Positions 49,111 through 59,563 of a stretch of DNA of 64,000 nt are shown one piece after another. Positions within the stretch are counted from its first letter, which is position 1; each line of letters begins with the position of its first letter. The position numbers and the translations under genes were made by a program. Source of the DNA: Ottelia alismoides (taxonomy: Eukaryota > Streptophyta > Magnoliopsida > Alismatales > Hydrocharitaceae); the NCBI GenBank assembly GCA_037367405.1, contig JAZKJV010010759.1:186001-250000 (forward strand), in the 5' to 3' direction. A model generated the notes under the pieces. That model saw only the letters and a program-made list of their open reading frames with translations, had not been told where the DNA came from and ran no database searches.

Positions 49111-49467
49111 CTATACTTAGGGTGTACTTTACCCTAAGTATAGGGGGGAATGTCGGACCTGCGAGTATTCTTTTCATTCTTTCTGCTCCTGTTTTTGCTG
49201 CCTATACTTAGGGATATTTTACCCTAAGTATAGGGGGGCAGATTCTGTATCTTCTTCACTCGGCTTTCCCTTCATGTACAGCTTGCTATACTTAGGATTA
49301 GTTAATCCTAAGTATAGGGGGAGACCACCGAGTTCCTCTCATTCTATTCATTTATTCATTCCTGTACTTAGCCATTCCTTTTCACTTCCCTTTTACTACG
49401 CACGAGTTATGTCTTCTTCATCGCTCTTGATCACTCTGAGGACATCGTTCGAGCTAAGTATAGGGGG
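49111..49467 (+). other. PPT-like hairpin array, element C
   Basis: 49111-49143 (13-bp arms CTATACTTAGGGT / ACCCTAAGTATAG), 49201-49234 (CCTATACTTAGGG / CCCTAAGTATAGG) and 49286-49317 (15-bp arms with a 2-base loop). A last unit, GCTAAGTATAGGGGGGG, ends near 49467 with only a weak partner. Each stem runs straight into five or more Gs, copying the real tract AAG(T/C)ATAGGGGG. Confidence 0.9.
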
Positions 49468-51021
49468 GGTGTGTATATATTTCATATATACTTTAGCCAT
49501 AACTCGTACTTTGTGTGAGTGTGTTAATAAATAAAATGGCTAAAAATCACAAAAATTTAAAAGTTTTTCATGTACATAAACCTCTTTTATCTTGCACATA
49601 CATAGCTAGTGTACAAAGTATTTTTGTAAAAATGATTTCAAAAATCTTTTGTGTAAAGCTTGTGTAAATATTTTGTATCAAAATTATGTATATAGTACAA
49701 AATTTTTCCAAAATGTTTTGAAAATCAAAAGTTTGCAAAAATCTTGTGTAAATGTTTGTAAATATCTCTTTGCAAAACTTGCACCTCATGCATCATTTAT
49801 TCATGATTTCAAAACATTTTTCAAAAATTTTGCATAATTGTAAAACATTTGTAAATAGCATCTTGTGTACACATATGTATATAGTTTTTCCTGGATAAGA
49901 GTTGACATTTAAACTAAGCCTGGAATTAAATTGAGAAATGGAGCTTGAAAAAGATCTTAATCCACTTAACTTTAAGAGGAACCTTATAGGACTTAGGATT
50001 AAGGCTTTTCAGGTCCATAAGGACTTAATTCTTTGAGTCCACTAGGCTATGAGCATATGTCATCTTGATGAGCCTAAGTAGAGCACTTAACAACACACGC
50101 ATGACTCTTAGAGACAATGACTTGACTTGCACCTGCACTTACACATGGCTCTCCACGGATGAGGTGGTGAGGAGGCAGTTTCCTTTGGCTTGGGGTAGCA
50201 TATGAGGGTAGTACTTCTAGGCGGAACCTCTCTTCTTCTTATAGTGAAGGAAGTGCACCTCAACTTGGTCTAGTGGTGATGAAGGCTAAAGACAGAAGCT
50301 GTGGGTTGCAATAAAGCTTCAAAAGAGGGATAGTCTACTGGCTCAAGAGGAAAATTTCTTATCTATGCTGCACCTTGTAGATATGTTGTACAGAAGCATT
50401 TTAAAAAAAAAAGATGCAAAAATGCAAAAAGAACTCCAAAAAAAGTGGTGGGTCGGATTGAAAATTTAATAACCCCACCGGAGTGTACATAATCAAATAA
50501 AGCAAAAGCTTATGGTATCAATGGTACATCTCATGAAGCTTGCAGCGGGAGACTTAGCTACACTGGCTAAGCTTCCAAAACTCTATACTTCTACCCCCTC
50601 TTCTTGAGCCGGTTGCACTTGAACTTAGAAGGGAATACCCCGCTTCTCGAGGAAAGAGTTGCTAGACTGAGGCATTAGAGTTACCAGGTTAAGGGAGGTT
50701 GTTTCTTTGTCACTTCTGAGGTGGGGAGCCACATATCACTTACACCGCATGGAAAGATTCATGGTCATTAGAGTTTGTGTATGTAGACTTGTTCTGATCT
50801 GGTTTATTGAGGAGTCTTGCCCATAGATTGGTGGAACTTGGAGGCTGTTGAGTTTTAAGTTTAAGTCTAAATAAGGTTCCGACACATTAATAATCCAAAG
50901 ATCTGATCGAGCTCCATATTTCAAGTTAATGAAGGAAAGTTTAATAATTCAACCTTGATCCATGTACATCCTCTTTTTCTTTTTCTTTTTCTTTCTTTTT
51001 CACTTCTTTTTCAAATAAGTG

Positions 51022-51057
51022 TTTGCTAAGGGACTAGCAAAGTTAAAGCATAGGGGG
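51022..51057 (+). promoter_or_regulatory. Element C polypurine tract and upstream hairpin
   Basis: Tract AAAGCATAGGGGG ends at 51057, directly before TGATGAATAC. Hairpin TTTGCTA-AGGGAC-TAGCAAA (51022-51041) lies just upstream. Confidence 0.9.
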
Positions 51058-54000
51058 TGATGAATACCCATTCATCACTCTTTATTCTCCTATTTTAGCT
51101 ACAAAAACCTTTGCAAATACATGTAAATATGTGTAAATACAAATAATTACCAAAAGCATGCATTGTGTAAAAAGATATAATTAGCATGTTTTTGTGCAAA
51201 AATAAAAGAATAAAGAGTAAAAAGAAAAAGAGGGAAATATTTAGAATAAATATTGAGCAACCTAACCCAAGGGAGGGCTCAGCATGGGCCTGACCGCATA
51301 AAAACCAAAGTAGAGGGAGATAGGAGCTCATGTGTACATACTTTTGTAAATAAATAAAATTATATTTTCCTCACCCAAAAATATGCTTGTATACATTTTG
51401 TATATATTTAGAAACTATTAAAAACAAAATAAAAATTTAAAAATCAAAATTCCAAAAATGCCCTTTCACCATGTATATAGACCATCATCCTTTATTTATT
51501 TAACCCTATAGATAAATAAAATTATTTTCTAAACTTTTTGTAAATATTCTATGTTACATATTGTAAATACATAAAATAACAAGAAACAAAACAAAAATCA
51601 AATAAAAATTACAAAATTAAAAATACAAAAATACATTGTATAGATACCATGTATATAAATGTATACAACTATTTATTTCACCCTTGTGTGTAAATAATTA
51701 AAATAAAATAAAAATACCATTTTGTTCTTTATTTTATGATGTAAATAAATAAAATATAAAATGGGCATAAAAATACATAAAAATAACAAATAAAAAAATC
51801 AAAAATTAAAATCTATATAGTGTACATATACCTATATATATAGCTACCCTATTTTTATTTCCAAAAATTAATTAAAAATCACCAAAAAATAGAAAAACAT
51901 AAAAGAAAAATATTTCATGTTTTGAGTTTTTCTTAATTCGGCCTTTTTCTACCTTAAATTAAATAAACAAAAAAATAAAAACGTGGCAGCTCCTGATTGG
52001 TCCACGGGGGATTGTTGACCCCGGTCAACTCCCCCGCGGACTCTTTCCTTTTGCGTCGACTCGCGCCCGACCCGACTTCGTCGATTTTTCCACGCGTCTC
52101 CAGCCTGTCGCCTCCGCAAACCCCGTGCCCGGATCCTTCGCCAATCATCCATCATCCTCGCCGGACCCTTCGCCGAAGGATCCACGCCTTCCATAGCCGT
52201 CTCCACCCAACCCTAATCGGCCCTGTCTCCATATATATCCCGACCTCCGCCGCCTTCGCGCCTCATCTTTGGACCTTCTCCTTCTTCCCAGTGACCTCCA
52301 GAGGTACCGCGAGAGTGACAGCAAGCGATCGCCCCTGTTGCAGCGAGGCGAGGAGGTGAAACCACTGATCCGGCGTTCTTCGCCGCCGTTGCTCCGCCAC
52401 CAGCGTGAGCACCGAGCCTCGGGCCGAGACGACCCTTGAGGCTACGACCAGGAGCACCCCCTGCTCTTCCCCAGTCTCTCCGACCACCCAGGTAACCCTT
52501 TAGCCTTTCCATTTAGTTTAATTTCTTGTTTCGCCCAATTCGCATCTCCGACGTATTCCTTTGATTCCGGCCATATTGTGGACCTTCTCGATCATCGGAA
52601 CGCACCGTCACCTTCGCCATTCCCTCACGCACGTTCTTCACCCCTTCACCCAACCCAGATCGCACAGGATCTGGGAATCGAGCTCCACCGTCCTCCGCTC
52701 GCCGGAGCTCACTCACCCCGACGCACCGATCACCCTCACGCCGCTTCTTTGGGTCGAGGCACTTTGCCCTCGACCCGCGAAGCTTTTGGTTCACTTTGCA
52801 GGTCAAGAGGAGGGCATCTGAGCCCCCCTCACTTTCAGACCAGGAGCTCTACTCCGACGACCTCGCCGGAGCCCCTCCAGGGCTCGGTTGGGCCATCGGA
52901 GACCTTCACCAGCTGCGGGACGTCATCGCCGACCTTCTTCGATCATCAGAGGCAGCTGAGGAGGCCCACAGCACGCGCACGAGGCCGGCGAACCTCGCCG
53001 GCCACCTGTTCTTCGAGAGTCCTCCATCGCCGTCCGATCAGCCCCAGCTCCCCAGTTCGCATCACGGCCGTCCATCCATCGAGGAGCAGATACCGTCGAT
53101 CACCCTGAGGGTTGATCTGGACCGTCAGAGCAGAGAGAGGGAACCACCAGCACCACCAGCCGTTCGATCTTCCACGTGGCCCCCTCTGCATCGTCGATCA
53201 GGCCCACGTGCGGAAGAAGAAAAGCGCCCGACGTCCGAGACCGTTGGATCATCTACGTGGCGCGCATCCAGCCGTCGACGTTAAATAAGGGGTAATTTAT
53301 CTTAGACCCCCTCGTAGTTTGTGTTTTTAATTTCAGTCCTGTAAATATTTTGCGTACTTTATTTACGTAGGGTAAATTGCACTTTGGACCTCGTATCTTT
53401 CAGTATTTGCATTTATGCCCCTGTTTGCGTGAGACACGTGCTTCGACACGTGATATTTTGGGTGCATTTGCAACTTTAGCCCTGTAGTTCTGGTTGTTTA
53501 TGAATGAATGAAACATTTTTGATAATTGCATTTATGCCCCTGTGAGCATTTTAATTCCCCATGTGCGATATTTTTTTGGGATATTTGCAGATAAGCCCCT
53601 GGACTTTTGGTACTTGTTACCAATAAGCCCTCGGAACTTATTTTTCTTACATTTGGGTCCCTGAGTGCCCCAGACACGCGCCTCGCGCGTGACTTCTTGG
53701 GTATTTTGCACCAGACCCCCCAGAACTTTTGGGTATTTGCACTTTGGTCCCTGTGCACAGTGCCCCTCCTTTGTTTTTGAATAAAATATCAAATCACCTC
53801 CAAATTCGATGAAAATTTGACACATGGCTCCTGCCATGGTGTAGAATTTTTGTGAATTTTTGAGGACATTTTTGAATTCATTTGCTATTTTTAAAAATTC
53901 AAAAACCCATATTTTTGCTACTGTTTAGATTCAAAAACCCCAAAAAAAATATCAAAACCCTTTTAAAATCCTATAAAAATTAGTTACTGTTTATTTGGTG

Positions 54001-54699
54001 TTCCTTGATTTTCTAGCCAATTTTGGCTATTTTTCATTGAGTAAAAACTCTAAAAACTTAAATACACCTCAAAACTCCTAAAAATCATAGTAAATAATTT
54101 AAAAACCCAAAAACAATAATTTTGGTGCTCAAATTTTCCTTGTTTTCTCTAGTATATAGGAAAATTACCTCCAGGTCCCTTAGAGATCCTTAGATATTTT
54201 ATCTTTGGGTTTTGGGCCTAGCTGGACAGTACCCCTTGCTTTTCGCATTGTTTGATTTTTAGGAAATAAAATAAACATCAGAAAAATCTCGAAAATTCAC
54301 CAAAAACATAAAAAAATATAAAACACATAAAAATATTTTTGTCTGAATTTTTGCTTGCTTTTCAATGCATTAAATAAATTGTTCAAGTTAATTGTTTGTG
54401 TGCTTTTCCTGTTTTCTTTATATTTCAAAAAATCCTAAAAAATATAAAAACCCTTAAAAACACTAAAAAAATACTCTCTTGGATTTCTGACTACATCGTA
54501 GGCCGCAAGGCCAATCTGTGCTCCTTGTGTTCGACCCTGGGTGCTATACCAGGTTAATCTCATAGCTAGGACCGCACTTCGTGTTTTGATCTCTGATTTA
54601 TTTCGCGGTTCGATATTTTTCTTGATATACTTAGCCCGAGTGATTGAGGTCGCGACGACCATTTCTTTACCTTTACCTTAGTCGTTCGGGCGGTCATCA
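51058..54699 (+). mobile_element. Element C, 3' LTR (complete, 3642 bp)
   Basis: Starts with palindrome TGATGAATACCCATTCATCA and ends CGGTCATCA. U3 is AT-rich to about 51980. TATA box CCATATATATCC is at 52229-52240. The GC-rich transcribed part has predicted intron 52492-52801, CCGTTGGATC near 53242 and ACGTGG sites. The AT-rich rest runs to 54699. Open frames at 52561-53284 overlap one another in different frames and are not preserved in the homologous E LTR, so they are not called genes. Confidence 0.95.
52492..52801 (+). other. Predicted LTR leader intron, element C
   Basis: Donor CACCCAG|GTAACC at 52492 and acceptor CACTTTGCAG|GTC ending at 52801, 310 bp, starting about 260 nt after the TATA box. 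Confidence 0.55.
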
Positions 54700-54795
54700 C
54701 TTGTGGTCTTATTTTTTGTGTTGAGTCCGGCTCGGGTGGTTGAGGTCGCAACGACCTTTGATATCACTTAGCCTCGATCGCCATAACACTCATCA
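54700..54795 (+). mobile_element. Element D, 3' LTR end
   Basis: After C's target copy CTTGT the D LTR resumes. GGCTCGGGTGGTTGAGGTCG resembles C's LTR near 54635-54655, and it ends CACTCATCA at 54795. Confidence 0.8.
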
Positions 54796-55150
54796 ATTGT
54801 TGGATGTGGATCTGGCTCAATCAAAGATGAAAACATAGAGAAATCATAAGGAGATGAGCGAGAATCGGACAAGAAGAAGTGGATCGAAAGGAAAAACCAA
54901 AAGAGAAGCAAAATCTAATGAATTCGGAAGTGGGAAGATAGAAGATGAATTTACTCGCGTGGAGAAAGGGTTATCGCCTCAACCCTTGGTGGCAATCCAT
55001 GGAGGCTTTGCACGTGGAGAAACGATGTTGTTGACGCCAGCCGCGATGATCACGTCCGATCTCGATCTCCCTTCGTGGAGGCTCGACGGAGGATGAACGG
55101 GAGCTGTCACCTCGACCGCACTCAACCAGAGCTCTAGGAAAAAGGTGAAT
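54796..55150. other. Unassigned stretch between D and E
   Basis: 355 bases that match no other element here. By position this should be the gag-proximal leader of E, but it does not resemble the leaders of C or F. Open frames 54854-55096 (plus) and 54979-55206 (minus) have no recognised domain. Confidence 0.5.
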
Positions 55151-56250
55151 CTAATAGTGGATATCGTGCTCATCCAAACCAGACAATGAGGGGTTGCTCT
55201 CCCCAAGACAAATTTTTAAATGAGGTGTCTTTTAGGGTCAAGTGTGTTTAGTAGTCCCAATTTTATAGTGTTTCTTTTTTATGTATTTTTCAATCAAACA
55301 ACACCTAACGAATTTTTTGGTTCTCCTGGTTATTTAAGTCCAAAAACATGGGGGAGAAGATGAAAAAGCCAATGCGCGATGAAATCAATGATGAATGCTG
55401 AGGAAGAATGCGTACCTTTCCTCCAGCTCTCTACATGCAAAGTGATCTGTGCATAAATGTAAAGATAGAAATAAAATACCTACATGACGCACGAGAAACC
55501 GACCTAAGACAGATCAATTCTACATGTGAAGCACAGTAGCCGGGTAATCAAACTAAAGTCCGGAGTCCGATCTTGGGAGCCACTCGGTGTCCGCCACAAC
55601 GGATCCTGTCAGCGTCGTATGTGGCTCCTCACTGCACGTGGACTCGAGTCTAACTAATCCGGCTTTTTCTTGTGATTTAATTATTAAGGTCCAATTAACG
55701 ATCTATAGGTGCGGGCAAATATTAGGGATTGGGCCTTAAGTAATTACGTCATAATCAATATAAAATCCTAAGATAAGTCCAAAACTGCGTAAATCAGATA
55801 AGTAGTAAGAAAATGTGAGAAATCAAAACCGGCGAAAAAATGCGGTGAGGTTCCCCGAGCACACCGGTGCTCGACAAAACAAACTCCGATAGTCACCGAT
55901 AAAGTCTGAGTCCCCGTATTATTACAATAATATAAGTCTGCTGAAATAGAAAGGTATTCTACGGCTATCTAAGCTAAACTACGGCTCCCGCACTTCCATT
56001 TACCTCCCCGCACTCTCCTGCAGCTCTACGCAGAAAGGAGTCGCCTCCGATTCTCACAGTTACATCAGCTTCTGAAGAAGGTTGCCGCGGTCCTTAGGCC
56101 CTCGCAAGAATCACAAACAGAAGTGTATCAGTCCACATTATTATAAAAATATGCAAATGAAATGGCAGGAAAAATATATACAAGTATAGACAAAAGGCCG
56201 TGAAAATAAAGACGACTACTAAGCTGTGCTCCTCGGCAATTGCGTCATTC
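55151..56250 (-). mobile_element. Element E leader with primer-binding site
   Basis: Homologous to the C leader (44926-45911): shared CAATGAGG(G)GGTTGCTCTCCCC near 55185, CAGTCCCAATTT-like block, and hairpin CGAGCAC-ACCG-GTGCTCG (55856-55873) with tip ACCGGT. The primer-binding site complement TCCTCGGCAATTGCGTCA (56230-56247) differs from tRNA-Asp at a few bases, a sign of age. Confidence 0.8.
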
Positions 56251-59200
56251 TGATGATCGAACAATTCTCTATCGTGCTAAGGTAAAAAATAATCAGGGTT
56301 TTTGTGATCCGAATAGCAAGGCTCAATTAACAAGAAAATACAAGACCACCAAAATATAAGTAATCAGTTAAAAAGCCGAATAACGGTCTCGCTATTTTAT
56401 TTAACCTGGTATAGCGATCGGTGTCGAACACAAGGAGCACGGATTGGCCAAATGGCCTACGAGGTAGTCTAAAAATAAAATAAAAGAAGAAAATATTTTT
56501 TTGGTGGATTTTATGGTTTTTAAAATTTTTTGTATTTTAAATTATGAAGAAAATCGAGAGAGATAGAAGTCAAAAATGGCACACTCAACAAATTATAACA
56601 TACAAAAACAAATCAGAAAATTAAAATAAAATTATTTTTGGGTTTTATGATTTTTCAGATGTTTTTGGTAATTTTCTCAAATTTTTATGATTTTTAGTTC
56701 ATTTTCTAAAATGGAATAAGGTAGAAAATGAAAATCAATGTGCAGCCAGATTTAAAAGGCTAATTAAAAATATATAAATTGCCTATAAAAATCTAGAGAT
56801 AATTTTATGTCAAACTACAAATAAAAACTAAGCTACAGGAAGATAAATTTCCTTTTTTATTTTTTTTAGAATTTTTAATGATTTTTATAAGGTTTTTAGG
56901 GTTTTCCCATTTTTAGGGGTTTTAAAAGTCCAAATGTAGCAAAAATTGAACTGAAGGAAGAAGACACTAAAACTAATAGACACTAATTTGTTTTAGAATT
57001 TTTGGAGGTTTTTAATATTTTTAGTTGATTTTATAATTCAAACAGTAGTAAAAATAGAGGTTTTTTAATTTTTAAATAGAAAAACAATCACAAAAATCCA
57101 AAAAATTACTCAAATTTTACATAGTGGCAGGGACCACGTGCCCAAATTTCAAAAGATTTAGAGTTGATTTTAATATTTTATTTAACCAATAGAAAAGGCA
57201 TAACACACAGGGACCTATAAGTTCCAGTGCAAAATGATAACACGTGTTAAAAGTGCAGGGCTAAACTTGCAAAAGACCTAGATATACACGCGGAAGGCAC
57301 GTGATTCAGACACGGAGGGGTATGGATGTCATTCTTATTTATAAAAGATCAAACCATAACAACAAGAAAATCCAGGGGAAAACATGCAATTAACCCATGA
57401 GTCATGTGTCGATGCACGTGCTCCACATACAGAAGGACCGATTTGCAAATAAAATAAGCACAGGGTCTTGAATGCAATTTGTCCAAAATAAAAACAACTA
57501 CGGCATGTATTTACAGGACTAAACTATAAAAACTAAAGAAGGAAGGGCCTAAGTGAAATATACCATTTTATTATGATCCAACGGCTGGAAGGCGGCTCCA
57601 CATATGATCGGACGGCTGCGATTCACGGATGCCCCTTCCGCGATCGACGCTCCAGATGAGATCCTCAGATGGATTAAGCGGCTGAAAGTTCCCCAAGAGA
57701 GTGACGGAGATTAGAACTGGTGCGGGGGCTCGATCTAACGGTGGAGGAGGGTCCCGGATGAACAGCTCGCCGGCGAACTTTGGCCAGCCAATACACGTGC
57801 CTGGGTGCTCCTCCGATGCTGCTCTGAGAGGGGAAATGGAGCTCGAGGTCGTCTGCAGCTACTGATGGTCTCCGATGAGGCCAAGGACGCACGAGGCGGC
57901 TCGGCGATGTGAAGGTCCTGGAGCTCCTGTGCCCGATTGGTTGGACCTCCAGATGAGGTCCTTCTTCAATTAGTCCTGCACAGAAAGAAAGCTGGGTCGA
58001 GGGCAAAGTGCCTCGACCTGGTTATGGCCGGAATAGGTGGTTGGGTGAGGTGCGTCGGAGCTCTCCGGCGAGGTGACGGTGGAGGAGAGCCGGGGACCTG
58101 TTCCGGGGAAAACCAGGGTGGCTGAAGGGGTAGAGAAGGTGGAGAGATGTCCGGCGAAGGTGAAGGGCTAATCGGAAGGGCGAATGGGTGAACTGAGTGC
58201 GGTGGATGGTCGATGAAAGCGTGGCGGCCGGCGAACAAAAAATCGAGAACAAGGAAAACTAGAAGAGATCTAACCTAACGGATGGATGTAGTCGTCTGGG
58301 CTGGAGGTGGTGGACCTATGGGGGTCATGGCCTCGATGGAGCGACGCGTCCAGAGGCTAAGCTCACCTCGCGGCGGAGCACGGCGGTGGAAATCGCCGGA
58401 TCTGAGGTTCCTGACACTCGTGACCTCACTGCAACCCTCTCTCACACAGCCGTCACTCAGGTGAAGGATAGGAGCTCATCGGCGACAAGGGGGAAGGCCA
58501 AAGATGCGAAAAAGGTGCGGCTCCGATGAGTTATATACTGGAGGAGGTCCGACAAAGGTGGAAATCGGGCGTGCATTCCAGAGATCAGACCCCTAAGAAA
58601 GATACTGGGCGTGAATCATGGATATGTTGTTGATAATCGGAGCCCGGGGGTTGAGGAGATGATGATCGGATCAATGCGGGAGAAATCGACGAAAACGGTT
58701 CGGCATGAGGATCCGCGAAGAAGTGGTCCTGGGGGAGAGTTGACAGGGGGTCACAATCACCTATGGACCAATTAGATTATTTCATTTCTAATCTATTTGT
58801 AAATTCAAAATAAAATAGAAAACAATTTTATTTGAAAATAATTTACAACATGAAAAATGTTTATTATTTTTTAAATTATTTTTAATGATATTTATTTATT
58901 TATTTAAAAAATAAATTAATGTATATACATAATATATTATTATATAAAGGTATAAATACCTAGGTATTTTTTATTTTTATTTTTATTAGTTTATTTTTAT
59001 ATAATTATCCCAATTTTATATTTTATTCATTTACAACATAAAATTTGGGATATCAAATAATTTTTATTTGATTTTTATTATTTATTTACAAGTGTGGAAT
59101 AAATAAGGATAGGTACATATATATATATGGTATATACAAGGGTGAGAGAGAATTTATTCTCTTTTTATTTTTATTTTTATAATTTTTATTTTATTTTTAT

Positions 59201-59563
59201 AAATATATACACATTATGAGGAACACATATATATTTTTATTTTAAGAAAATAAAATATATACATGAAGGGAGAATATATGCACAATGATGAATGGCCCTC
59301 TCTCTCTACTTGTTTTATTTTGCGGTCAGGCCAATGATTGGCCCTCCCTTGGGTTCGGGTCACTCAATATTTATTCTAAATATTTCCCTGTTTTTCCTTA
59401 TTTCTTTATTCCTTTATTTTTGCACAAAAACATGCTTAATTATTGCTTTCTACACAAAACATGCAGTTTAACAACTTATTATATTTACAAATATTTAGAT
59501 GGTGTCTTGCAAAGATTTTTAGCTAAAATAAAGGAATAAAGAGTGATGAATGGAGATTCATCA
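56251..59563 (-). mobile_element. Element E, 5' LTR (3313 bp)
   Basis: Runs from TGATGATCGAAC to TGATGAATGGAGATTCATCA. On the minus strand: AT-rich U3, TATA box CAGTATATAAC (complement 58531-58540), leader exon, predicted intron 57976-58274, GC-rich part, AT-rich tail. Right flank GGAGG (59564-59568) would be its target copy. Its gag, pol and 3' LTR are not present to the right of D, and would lie beyond the left window edge if intact. Confidence 0.85.
57976..58274 (-). other. Predicted LTR leader intron, element E
   Basis: Donor CGTTAG|GTTAGA at 58274 and acceptor TTTCTGTGCAG|GAC at 57976, 299 bp, 258 nt after the TATA box. Confidence 0.5.

Larger units (their letters stand above)
48980..51057 (+). 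mobile_element. C 3' non-coding region
   Basis: 2.1 kb between the pol stop and the 3' LTR with no protein-like frame. In order: hairpin array (49111-49467); AT-rich stretch to about 49900; a block conserved with D and F (about 49900-51000, including GGCAGTTTCCTTTGGCTTGG at 50174); pyrimidine run near 50970-51015; then hairpin and purine tract. Athila elements often carry an env-like gene here; none is seen. Confidence 0.85.
39416..54699 (+). mobile_element. Element C, young Athila-like element with internal inversion
   Basis: The order on the plus strand is: first 1422 bases of the 5' LTR (plus), gag-protease, leader and primer-binding site reversed (minus), 36 bases of the LTR end reversed (45912-45947), pol (plus), 3' non-coding region, 3' LTR (plus). 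A 5.1-kb segment (about 40838-45947) has been inverted, and about 2184 bases of the 5' LTR (corresponding to 52480-54663) lost. The flanking CTTGG (39411-39415) and CTTGT (54700-54704) form a 5-bp target duplication with one mismatch. LTR copies differ at 6 of 1422 aligned bases by eye, with no indels. Confidence 0.9.
14365..54795 (+). mobile_element. Element D (plus), carrying nested insertions F and C
   Basis: D consists of pol 14365-17256, the 3' non-coding region 17257-18432 resuming at 35157-35911, a purine tract, and a 3' LTR 35912-39415 resuming at 54705-54795. When F (18433-35151, with its duplication AGGGG) is removed, the sequence matches C's 3' region across the join near C 50170. 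When C (39416-54699) is removed, the LTR becomes about 3.6 kb, like C's own. Its 5' half, beyond element B, lies outside the window. ATTGT (54796-54800) would be its right target copy. Confidence 0.85.

Noticed and set aside
52561..53284. Open frames of 86-176 residues inside the C LTR
   Set aside because: They overlap in different frames, lie in GC-rich sequence, and are not kept in the E LTR; no known domain.
54854..55096. 80-residue frame right of D
   Set aside because: No similarity to gag or any family I recognise, and no conserved context; left as unassigned sequence.
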